A DNA stretch of 7,464 bases. It comes from Eubacterium limosum (GTDB taxonomy: Bacteria; Bacillota; Clostridia; Eubacteriales; Eubacteriaceae). Positions 1 through 5,539 of this stretch are shown here, in pieces. The notes below the pieces were generated by a model, which made no database searches, was not told the DNA's origin, and saw only the letters and a list, made by a program, of their open reading frames with translations. The DNA is taken from the NCBI GenBank assembly GCA_959020865.1, contig CAUEUD010000182.1, forward strand, positions 1 to 7,464, read 5' to 3'. Both the position numbers and the translations under genes were made by a program. Positions within the stretch are counted from its first letter, which is position 1. Each line of letters begins with the position of its first letter.

Positions 1-70
1 TTTTATTTTTTGCTTGACTTTCTATTTGCAGGCTTTAAATAACCATTTCATACATCTTGATTTCTTATAT

Positions 71-95
71 CTCCTTTCTCAACCTTATTATAGCA
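71..95 (-). promoter_or_regulatory. Leftward extended -10 promoter and Shine-Dalgarno without a gene in view
   Basis: On the minus strand, TGC-TATAAT (87-95) is a perfect extended -10 element, followed leftward by AAAGGAG (71-77). No recognisable -35 lies at normal spacing. Only tiny reading frames follow (ATG at 53-55, 7 codons with stop; ATG at 49-51, 10 codons with stop), and all three frames close before the left edge. The signals probably belong to a divergent gene whose coding start is left of the window, or to a leader peptide. The T-rich stretch at 1-11 could be the tail of a terminator from a rightward gene off the edge, but no hairpin is visible. Confidence 0.35.
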
Positions 96-139
96 CGTTC
101 ATCTTATTTTGTGGCGCTTTTCTAAAAATTTACCAGTCA

Positions 140-180
140 TTGATTTAAAGCAGTGATTGGGGTAAAATAAAGAAGGAAGG
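140..180 (+). promoter_or_regulatory. Candidate distal promoter (P1) of the htrA operon
   Basis: TTGATT (140-145), a 17-bp spacer and TAAAAT (163-168) form a good sigma-A-type promoter with a predicted start near 175. AAGGAAGG (173-180) follows, 5 bp before an ATG at 186 that opens an 8-codon frame ending in TGA at 210-212. The short frame may be a leader peptide or chance. This would give a basal transcript in addition to the regulated promoter nearer to htrA. Confidence 0.4.
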
Positions 181-225
181 CTGCGATGGCGGTAATCGTG
201 CAAAAAATGTGAAAATAGCCCAAAT

Positions 226-263
226 TTCAGCGCCCTTTCACGAAGCGTTCATAAAACCGTCAC
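226..263 (+). promoter_or_regulatory. Four 11-bp-phased direct repeats, response-regulator binding site
   Basis: Pentamers TTCAG (226-230), TTCAC (237-241), TTCAT (248-252) and GTCAC (259-263) start exactly 11 bp apart, one helical turn. OmpR/PhoB-family regulators bind as tandem head-to-tail dimers to direct repeats with this period. The array ends 10 bp upstream of the -10 box at 274-279 and covers where a -35 would be, as in PhoB-activated promoters. The half-sites resemble the core of the PhoB box (TGTCA/TTCAT). The gene two downstream encodes such a regulator, so autoregulation is the simplest reading; that link is inference. Confidence 0.55.
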
Positions 264-273
264 ATTCTCCATT

Positions 274-279
274 TAGAAT
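274..279 (+). promoter_or_regulatory. -10 element of the htrA proximal promoter (P2)
   Basis: TAGAAT matches five of six bases of the consensus. No acceptable -35 hexamer occurs 16-18 bp upstream, which is typical of promoters that depend on an activator; the phased repeats at 226-263 occupy that place. The predicted start is about 286, giving an untranslated leader of roughly 48 nt before htrA. Confidence 0.5.
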
Positions 280-333
280 AAGGCTATCAACAAAAATAAA
301 AGCGATATGCGACTTAAATAAATGGAGGATCAA

Positions 334-1569
334 ATGAACGATCAATATACAAATAATCAATTTACAAACAATAATGATGAAGAACCAAAGGTAGAAAACG
401 CTCTGGTGCCCATTGACGGTGACCAGAAGAAAAAGAAAAAGTGGTCTGCAGGTAAAAATGGTTTCGCGAAGAAAACCGGAGCCATGATGGCAGTGGGCCT
501 GGTACTCTCCGGCGCCTGTGGTTTTGGCGGCGGCATGCTGGCCAGCAACCTGGGCGGTAACAATAAAAGCGTGATGTACCAGTCCGTAGAGCGCACCAGC
601 ACGAACTCCAATGAAACCAGCAATTCCGGCGCCATGACCACCCAGCAGATCGCTGAATCGGCGGGAAACTCTGTCGTAGAGATCAAGACTGAAACAGTGA
701 CCAAAGACAGCCGGCTTCAGCAGGCAGTGTCCGAAGGTGCGGGCAGCGGCGTGATCGTCACCAATGACGGCTATGTGGTGACCAACAACCACGTCATCGA
801 CGGAGCCAGCAAGATTACTGTAACTCTGAAATCCGGCGAAAGCTACGAGGCCACTCTGGTCGGCACGGACGCCACCTCGGATGTGGCGCTGCTCAAGATT
901 AACGCGAGCAATCTGCAGCCGGCGGTCATGGGCGATTCAGACAAGCTGAGCGTGGGCGAGACTGTTGTCGCGATCGGGAACCCCCTTGGCGAGCTGGGCG
1001 GAACGGTTACTGATGGTATTGTTTCTGCCCTGAACCGTGAAATCACCATCGACGGGGATACCATGAACCTGCTTCAGACAAACGCAGCCATTAATCCCGG
1101 TAACTCCGGCGGCGGCCTGTTCAATGAATACGGCGAGCTGGTGGGAATCGTGGACGCCAAGTCAACGGGAACTGGCGTGGAAGGCCTTGGTTTTGCCATC
1201 CCGATCAATGATGTAAAAACAGTGGTGGAATCCTTATCTCAAAACGGCTATGTAAAGGGCCGCCCAAGCCTGGGGGTGTCTCTGGTGGATGTCAACTCAG
1301 CTGAAACCGCCATGCAGTACCGTGTCTCTGAAATGGGCGTGTATGTGGCCAGGGTGGCGGATAATTCCGGCGCTTCAGCCGCAGGTATCCAGTCCGGCGA
1401 TAAGATTGTTTCTGTGGACGGCACTGCTGTGTCAAGCGCTGCGGATGTCAAGACAGCCATCAAGAGCCATCAGGTGGGCGATACCGTTAAAATAGAAGTA
1501 CAGCGGAATGGCAGTATGCTGACCTTAAACGCCACACTGGCAGAGGAAACACCAACCACGAATAATTAA
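334..1569 (+). CDS. htrA: HtrA/DegP-like membrane-anchored serine protease with PDZ domain
   Basis: A 411-residue trypsin-like (S1C) protease that degrades misfolded proteins on the outer face of the membrane. From the N-terminus: a polar cytoplasmic tail ending in five lysines (32-36), one hydrophobic segment (about 50-73, Gly/Ala/Met-rich), a Ser/Thr/Asn linker, the protease domain and one PDZ domain (about 310-404). The catalytic triad is visible: His153 in TNNHVIDGA, Asp183 in TSDVALLKI, Ser258 in NPGNSGGGL. I chose ATG 334 over the in-frame ATG 322, because TGGAGG (323-328), which overlaps ATG 322, sits 5 bp before 334. The response regulator gene follows after 20 nt, so the genes are probably co-transcribed, as with CssRS-controlled htrA in Bacillus. 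The family assignment is firm; the exact orthologue (htrA/htrB/degP) is not resolvable. Confidence 0.95.
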   Translation: MNDQYTNNQFTNNNDEEPKVENALVPIDGDQKKKKKWSAGKNGFAKKTGAMMAVGLVLSGACGFGGGMLASNLGGNNKSVMYQSVERTSTNSNETSNSGAMTTQQIAESAGNSVVEIKTETVTKDSRLQQAVSEGAGSGVIVTNDGYVVTNNHVIDGASKITVTLKSGESYEATLVGTDATSDVALLKINASNLQPAVMGDSDKLSVGETVVAIGNPLGELGGTVTDGIVSALNREITIDGDTMNLLQTNAAINPGNSGGGLFNEYGELVGIVDAKSTGTGVEGLGFAIPINDVKTVVESLSQNGYVKGRPSLGVSLVDVNSAETAMQYRVSEMGVYVARVADNSGASAAGIQSGDKIVSVDGTAVSSAADVKTAIKSHQVGDTVKIEVQRNGSMLTLNATLAEETPTTNN

Positions 1570-1589
1570 CAGAAAAACGAGGTAAAGAA

Positions 1590-2258
1590 ATGTACCGGAT
1601 TTTAATGGTTGATGATGAGGAGAAAATACGGGCGATTGTAAGAAAATATGCGGAATTTGAAGGCAATGAGGTCGTTGAGGCCGCCGATGGTATGGAGGCG
1701 GTGGAGCTTGCCAAGAGCCAGGACTTTGACATCATTATTCTGGACATTATGATGCCGGAGCTTGACGGCTTCTCAGCCTGTAAGGAGATTCGCAAATATA
1801 AGGATACACCGGTTATCATGCTCTCCGCGAGAGGTGAGGAGTATGACCGGATCCACGGCTTTGAACTGGGCATTGACGATTATGTTGTCAAGCCCTTTTC
1901 GCCTAAGGAGCTGATGATGCGTGTGGGCGCGATTCTCAAACGGAGAGGCGGTGTTCAGGAGAATAAGGATGTGGTAAAAATCGGAGATCTGGAGGTGGAT
2001 TTTGCCGGACGCCGTGTCACGATTTCCGGAAAGCCGGTGGAGATGACGCCAAAGGAGTATGATCTCTTTTTTTACATGGTGCGCAACCGGGGCATTGCCC
2101 TGACGCGGGAAAAACTCATCACCAATGTCTGGGGCTATGATTTTTACGGTGATGACCGCACCCTGGATACCCACATTAAGCTGCTGAGAAAAAGTCTGGG
2201 CGATTACAGCAAGTGCATCGTGACACTGCGTGGAGTAGGATACCGCTTTGAGGCTTAA
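1590..2258 (+). CDS. OmpR/PhoB-family DNA-binding response regulator
   Basis: A 222-residue two-component response regulator. The receiver domain (about 1-118) has the acidic pocket D8-D9-E10, phospho-acceptor Asp52 in ILDIMMPELDG, the switch residue Ser79 and the conserved Lys101 in KPF. The winged-helix effector domain (about 128-222) carries the family pattern around MTPKEYDLF, the recognition helix near TLDTHIKLLRKSLG and the terminal RGVGYRFEA. The start is ATG with GAGG about 7 bp upstream. It lies between htrA and the sensor kinase and overlaps the kinase gene by 11 nt, so the kinase is its likely partner. The direct repeats upstream of htrA fit its DNA-binding class. A CssR-like role in the secretion or envelope stress response is inferred from the neighbour, not from sequence identity. 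Confidence 0.93.
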   Translation: MYRILMVDDEEKIRAIVRKYAEFEGNEVVEAADGMEAVELAKSQDFDIIILDIMMPELDGFSACKEIRKYKDTPVIMLSARGEEYDRIHGFELGIDDYVVKPFSPKELMMRVGAILKRRGGVQENKDVVKIGDLEVDFAGRRVTISGKPVEMTPKEYDLFFYMVRNRGIALTREKLITNVWGYDFYGDDRTLDTHIKLLRKSLGDYSKCIVTLRGVGYRFEA

Positions 2259-3732
2259 GAATACCAGCATTAAATGGAAGCTTTTCGCTTATATCGCCCT
2301 TTTTGCGGCAGTCATGATCTTTGTGATCTGGCTGTTCCAGATCGTCTTTTTAAACGGCTTTTACCGCCAGACAAAGGTCAGTGAGCTCAAATCTCTGGCG
2401 AACACCATCTCCGCCAATATTGACAGCAACGATTTGAGCAATATTGTAACCGAGGTGGCAGGGCGGAATAATATCTGCGCGAAGATCACCGATACCCAAA
2501 ACAATGTGGAGATCAATGTGGACACTGTTCCGCGCTGCGTGCTGCACCAGATGACAGCCCAGGATCTGACCAACCTGTACTTACAGGCCAAGCAGCACGG
2601 CGGCTCCTATTTTGAGAGTTTTTCCAAGGACAGCTACCAGCTCATCAATATTCAGAGCAGTGACGGCCGCCAGGGGGTGATCCCTGAAAAGAAATTTGAG
2701 CGGGATGAAAACCTGATTTACACTCAGATCATTACAGGCGGCAGCGGCAACCAGTATGTGATCATGCTTAACACCATGATTTCGCCTGTCAACGCCACGG
2801 TACAGACCCTGCGCTCCCAGCTCTTTTATATCAGCGTGGTATTTATGGTACTAGCCCTTATTTTTGCGGCCATTATGTCGAGGAAGGTATCAAAGCCTAT
2901 TATCAAGATCAATGAAAGTGCCAAGGAGCTCGCAAAGGGTAATGTGGAGGTTCACTTTGACGGAGAAGGATACCGGGAAATTACAGAGCTCAACGATACC
3001 CTGAATTATGCAGCTGAGGAGCTTTCAAAGGTAGAAAATCTACGGCGTGAGCTGATCGCCAATGTTTCTCATGACCTGCGTACGCCCCTGACCATGATCA
3101 CCGGCTACGCCGAGGTGATGCGGGATATTCCAGGAGAAAACACCCCGGAAAACGTGCAGATTATCATTGATGAGGCTAACCGCCTGACAAGTCTGGTTAA
3201 CGATATGCTGGATATCTCCAAGCTTCAGGCCGGTGTACAGGTTTTAAATGAAGCCCCGTATAATCTGACCAAGAGCATCCGCCGGATTCTCACAAGATAT
3301 ACCAAGCTCATCGAGCAGGAGGGTTATCATATACGCTTTGAGGCGGACAGGGATGTCTTTGTAAAGGCTGACGAGATTAAAATGGAACAAGTTATCTACA
3401 ATCTGGTGAATAATGCCGTCAACTATGCCGGTGAGGATAAAGAAGTGATAATCCGCCAGACTGTTTCGGAGGATACAGTAAAGATTGAGGTGCTGGATCA
3501 CGGCGATGGCATCGCGGAAGCGCTGCTGCCCTACGTGTGGGACCGTTATTATAAAATTGACAAGGCTCATAAGCAGGCTTCCATCGGAACCGGGCTGGGG
3601 CTCTCCATTGTCAAGAATATCATGGAGCTGCACCACCTTCGCTTTGGTGTGAACAGCGCGCCGGGTATGGGAAGTAACTTCTGGTTTGAAATGAAGATCG
3701 TAGAAGATAATGCCGAAAAAAATGAAAATTAA
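2248..3732 (+). CDS. Transmembrane sensor histidine kinase with HAMP domain
   Basis: A 494-residue HisKA-type sensor kinase. Transmembrane segment 1 is about residues 12-35, the extracytoplasmic sensor about 36-189, segment 2 about 191-211, followed by HAMP (about 212-264). The H-box has His275 in NVSHDLRTPL; the N-box is NLVNNAVNY (385-393), the G1 box DHGDGI (417-422) and the G2 box GTGLGL (447-452). The start is TTG at 2248, inside the response regulator gene; AGGA at 2237-2240 is suitably placed, and the next in-frame ATG falls within segment 1, so TTG is preferred. The overlap suggests translational coupling. The sensor region has two cysteines (77 and 97) that could form a disulfide; its ligand is unknown. 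Probably phosphorylates the regulator encoded upstream. Confidence 0.93.
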   Translation: MRLKNTSIKWKLFAYIALFAAVMIFVIWLFQIVFLNGFYRQTKVSELKSLANTISANIDSNDLSNIVTEVAGRNNICAKITDTQNNVEINVDTVPRCVLHQMTAQDLTNLYLQAKQHGGSYFESFSKDSYQLINIQSSDGRQGVIPEKKFERDENLIYTQIITGGSGNQYVIMLNTMISPVNATVQTLRSQLFYISVVFMVLALIFAAIMSRKVSKPIIKINESAKELAKGNVEVHFDGEGYREITELNDTLNYAAEELSKVENLRRELIANVSHDLRTPLTMITGYAEVMRDIPGENTPENVQIIIDEANRLTSLVNDMLDISKLQAGVQVLNEAPYNLTKSIRRILTRYTKLIEQEGYHIRFEADRDVFVKADEIKMEQVIYNLVNNAVNYAGEDKEVIIRQTVSEDTVKIEVLDHGDGIAEALLPYVWDRYYKIDKAHKQASIGTGLGLSIVKNIMELHHLRFGVNSAPGMGSNFWFEMKIVEDNAEKNEN

Positions 3733-3734
3733 CA

Positions 3735-3763
3735 TTGATTTTAGAGACTTTTTGCGGTATACT
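3735..3763 (+). promoter_or_regulatory. rnpB promoter
   Basis: TTGATT (3735-3740), a 17-bp spacer and TATACT (3758-3763) form a strong promoter with a predicted start at about 3770, which coincides with the 5' end expected from the P1 helix of RNase P RNA. It begins only 2 nt after the kinase stop codon, and no terminator separates the two units. Confidence 0.8.
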
Positions 3764-3769
3764 GACTAA

Positions 3770-4114
3770 GCTACTAAGCCAGATAATCGCGGGCAGCGCA
3801 GACTGTCTGAGGAAAGTCCGAGCTCCGCAGAGCAGGGTGCCGGGTAACGCCCGGTGGAGGTGACTCCAAGGCAAGTGCAACAGAAAGTAAACCGCCGGCC
3901 TGGCCGGTAAGGATGAAAGGGTGAGGTAAGAGCTCACCAGTGGCGCGAGTAATCCGTCAGCTATGTAAACCCCACCTGGTGCAAGACCAAGAACGGATGT
4001 AAAAAAGGCGGCTGCTCGTCGCCGTCCAAATGGTAGGTCGCTTGAATCCATTGGTAACAATGGATCTAGACAGATGATTATCTAAGACAGAACTCGGCTT
4101 ATAGACTTAGTAAC
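3770..4114 (+). ncRNA. rnpB: RNase P RNA (bacterial, class A-like)
   Basis: The catalytic RNA of ribonuclease P, which matures tRNA 5' ends. Conserved blocks occur in order: GAGGAAAGTCC (3809-3819), GCCGGGTAACGCCCGG (3839-3854), ACAGAAAGTAAACCGCC (3880-3896), GTAAACCCCACC with GCAAGACCAA (3966-3990), GACAGATGATTATC (4069-4082) and ACAGAACTCGGCTTA (4087-4101). The ends are set by P1: TACTAAG (3772-3778) pairs perfectly with CTTAGTA (4106-4112). About 345 nt. The architecture is closer to the ancestral A class of clostridia than to the B class of Bacillus. The 3' boundary is accurate to a few bases. Confidence 0.95.
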
Positions 4115-4124
4115 GTGAATTAGA

Positions 4125-4182
4125 AGCAACAAGACCCATCAAACCGCTTATTTAAGCCATTTGATGGGTCTCTTGCTTTTTT
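4125..4182 (+). terminator. Strong intrinsic terminator after rnpB
   Basis: The 12-bp perfect stem AGACCCATCAAA (4132-4143) / TTTGATGGGTCT (4160-4171) is extended by AGCAA (4125-4129) / TTGCT (4173-4177). A run of six T residues (4177-4182) follows. It ends the rnpB transcript and marks the right border of the backbone; the accessory segment starts just after it. Confidence 0.9.
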
Positions 4183-4192
4183 GAAATTTAAC

Positions 4193-4210
4193 TTTGCCCC
4201 CTTTTTGCCC
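4193..4210. repeat. Two TTTGCCC direct repeats at the border of the accessory segment
   Basis: TTTGCCC occurs at 4193-4199 and 4204-4210, exactly 11 bp apart, between the rnpB terminator and the 3' end of the integrase remnant. Short helically phased repeats next to a tyrosine integrase gene are candidates for recombinase arm-type binding sites near an attachment site. No second copy of the flanking sequence was seen in this window, so the attachment site is not proven. Confidence 0.3.
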
Positions 4211-4255
4211 TAATAGCTTTTTTATAAGAATTTGCGAAAAGAAAATATACATTTC

Positions 4256-4846
4256 TTATGCACTTTCTAAAGCCTGAATAAATTGCATACTTTCTTTTAA
4301 GGAGACATGCGTATATTCGTTGGCAGTAGTCGAAATGTCACTATGTCCGAGAAGCTGTTGGATCATTTTCAGATTGCTGGTCTGCTCAAATAAACGTGTT
4401 GCGTAGGTATCCCGAAAATCATGAACCGTGATGCATTCCATGTCATGAGCTTCCGTCAATTTTTTTAGAGCGATAATATAGAAGACGCGTTCTGGTAACC
4501 GCCGGTAGAGTTAGGGAAGACCAAGTTGTTGTTTTGATACTTGTTCGCGTAAAGTAAAATTTTTTCATTCTGTTTAATCTTATGCTTTTTAAAGCATTCC
4601 ACGGCATTGCTCCTTATGGGCACCTGGCGGTTGCTGGTTGGTGTTTTTGGAGAATCAACACTAACTCTTACCGCCATAGGACTTATTGACCGTTATCACG
4701 CCGTTTATAAGGTCTATATCATCCCAGGTGAGGGCGAGGAGTTCTCTGTGCCGTAGGCCGGAGCCAAGCGCAGTGATAACAAATGCTTCAATCTTTTTTC
4801 CTTTGATGATTTCTCTTAACTGCTGTACCTCCTGAATTTTGGACAT
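4256..4846 (-). pseudogene. Truncated, frameshifted phage-type tyrosine integrase
   Basis: The catalytic domain of a tyrosine site-specific recombinase is spread over three minus-strand frames. Fragment 1 (4846-4661) holds the first arginine motif GLRHRELLALTWDDID. Fragment 2 (about 4677-4465) holds SPKTPTSNRQVPI and LVFPNSTGG. Fragment 3 (about 4490-4256) holds HDFRDTYATRLF, LLGHSDISTT and the nucleophile context EYTHV. The active-site R, K, HxxR, H and Y are all still readable. Frame changes lie near 4664-4680 and 4465-4495; the second region includes a run of seven A residues (4460-4466, read on the minus strand). The N-terminal arm-binding and core-binding domains are missing; the frame is closed by a TAA about 40 bases upstream of 4846. 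A functional integrase is therefore unlikely unless sequencing errors are involved. Confidence 0.88.
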
Positions 4847-4862
4847 AAAAATGCCCAGTATA

Positions 4863-4892
4863 TTGGAAAATACCGGGGAAGTGTGTTACAAT
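4863..4892 (+). promoter_or_regulatory. Promoter of candidate small RNA
   Basis: TTGGAA (4863-4868), an 18-bp spacer and TACAAT (4887-4892), with TG at 4884-4885 giving an extended -10. The predicted start is about 4897-4899. It points rightward, against the surrounding minus-strand genes. Confidence 0.5.
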
Positions 4893-4897
4893 ATCAG

Positions 4898-4978
4898 TGT
4901 TGAAGTGGCATTGTACCCGACTTACCCCGGGAATCTATGTCATCGCCTCTGTGTTGTTAGCACAGGGGCGTTTTTTTA
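4898..4978 (+). ncRNA. Candidate small RNA of about 80 nt
   Basis: A promoter ends at 4892 and a terminator ends at 4977, with no credible coding frame between them on the plus strand. The product would have a 5' stem, TGGCAT (4905-4910) with ATGTCA (4937-4942), one G-U pair, and the 3' terminator hairpin. Size, position beside phage-like genes and convergent orientation recall the antisense RNAs of type I toxin-antitoxin loci (RatA/TxpA or Fst style). However, no small hydrophobic toxin frame is visible on the opposite strand, where the zinc-finger gene ends at 4980. No family identity is claimed. Confidence 0.4.
4944..4977 (+). terminator. Intrinsic terminator of the small RNA
   Basis: CGCCTCTGTG (4944-4953) pairs with CACAGGGGCG (4961-4970) over 10 bp with one G-U pair, around a 7-nt loop, followed by seven T residues (4971-4977). 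It has no T-run in the minus direction, so it does not terminate the convergent zinc-finger gene, whose stop is at 4980-4982. Confidence 0.8.
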
Positions 4979-4979
4979 T

Positions 4980-5210
4980 TTATGCCGCCGTACTATTTCG
5001 ATAATCGACAACGGCAATTTCACTGGCCAAAGCCTTTGCGGCATTGACAATGTGTTCAAGGGTTTCCATTGTCTCATCGCTAAAATACGTCTCTCCGCAT
5101 TGCTCACATTCTTCACAGGGTACATTTTTTACAACGATAATACAGTTGTTATAATTTACGACGTGAGTGGTTAAACTCTTTTTAAGATCGCCTTTGCAAT
5201 AAATACACAT
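4980..5210 (-). CDS. YgiT/MqsA-type zinc-finger protein, probable antitoxin
   Basis: A 76-residue protein with two CxxC knuckles, Cys2/Cys5 and Cys35/Cys38 in CEECEQCGETYFSDE, followed by a helix-forming tail ending near VVDY. This matches the N-terminal zinc domain of MqsA/YgiT antitoxins, but the protein stops where the C-terminal helix-turn-helix of full-length MqsA (about 130 aa) would start. It therefore may not bind DNA itself. ATG 5210 is preceded by AAAGGAG at 8 bp, inside the end of the upstream DUF4258 gene; the gap between the genes is 2 nt. The pairing of DUF4258 with a YgiT zinc finger is a recurrent gene couple. The antitoxin role is inferred from family and neighbour. Confidence 0.8.
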   Translation of the reverse strand: MCIYCKGDLKKSLTTHVVNYNNCIIVVKNVPCEECEQCGETYFSDETMETLEHIVNAAKALASEIAVVDYRNSTAA

Positions 5211-5212
5211 CC

Positions 5213-5530
5213 TTAAGACTCCTTTCTGCGTCTTGTTTTTAAGTCGCTTTCAAATTTTTCAAGATTTGGGTAGTAGGCGGTTATGATATAGATAAAATTA
5301 TCGTCAAAACCAGCAACAACATGGAGAATTTTATCATTCAATGTTGATCCAAAGATCAGGCAGCTGGGGTTTGGATAATCCTCGGGGTACTCTTCAATGA
5401 TTTCGCCTGTTATGATGCAGTTTAAAACATCATTACGACTGATGTCCCGCTCTTGTATTCTTGCAGCAACATGTGTCGTCCATTTAATCTTTCTCTTCGC
5501 AACAAGGCTTTTTAATAATTCAATGTCCAT
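5213..5530 (-). CDS. DUF4258-domain protein, probable toxin of a toxin-antitoxin pair
   Basis: A 105-residue protein with the DUF4258 pattern: His20 and Arg24-Ile-Gln-Glu-Arg28 near the N-terminus, TGEIIEEYPED (41-51), PSCLIFG (55-61), LHVV (69-72) and ITAYYPN (83-89) before a basic tail KTRRR. DUF4258 proteins are small, basic and often encoded next to YgiT antitoxins; they are regarded as RelE/MqsR-like RNase candidates, but activity is not established for most. ATG 5530 is preceded by AGGAGG at 4 bp, and the repressor stop TAA (5540-5542) overlaps that site, so translation is likely coupled. Toxin-first order, as in mqsRA. It is full length with no visible damage, unlike the neighbouring integrase. 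Confidence 0.8.
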   Translation of the reverse strand: MDIELLKSLVAKRKIKWTTHVAARIQERDISRNDVLNCIITGEIIEEYPEDYPNPSCLIFGSTLNDKILHVVAGFDDNFIYIITAYYPNLEKFESDLKTRRRKES

Positions 5531-5539
5531 GCGTCCTCC

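Noticed and set aside
133..160. Near-repeat CAGTCATTG / CAGTGATTG upstream of htrA
   Set aside because: A single short pair that overlaps the candidate promoter elements; the match can be chance.
238..792. Minus-strand open frame of 184 codons opposite htrA
   Set aside because: Antisense to a gene with a complete catalytic triad and membrane anchor; composition is that of a shadow frame and it has no promoter or SD of its own.
3620..4060. Minus-strand open frame over the kinase end and rnpB
   Set aside because: It covers the conserved RNase P RNA on the opposite strand and has no start signals.
4224..4259. Inverted repeat ATAAGAA / TTCTTAT around the integrase stop
   Set aside because: Only 7 AT-rich base pairs with a 22-nt gap, and no T-run on either side; too weak for a terminator or a defined recombination core.
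4872..4931. Imperfect inverted repeat CCGGGGAAGT / ACTTACCCCGG spanning the small RNA promoter
   Set aside because: One arm lies upstream of the predicted RNA start, so it cannot form in the transcript; it could be an operator but nothing else supports that.
4839..5174. Plus-strand open frame of 111 codons over the integrase start, the small RNA and the zinc-finger gene
   Set aside because: It runs through a promoter and a strong terminator and lies antisense to the zinc-finger gene, whose CxxC motifs and ribosome binding site are convincing. No suitable SD precedes its ATG.
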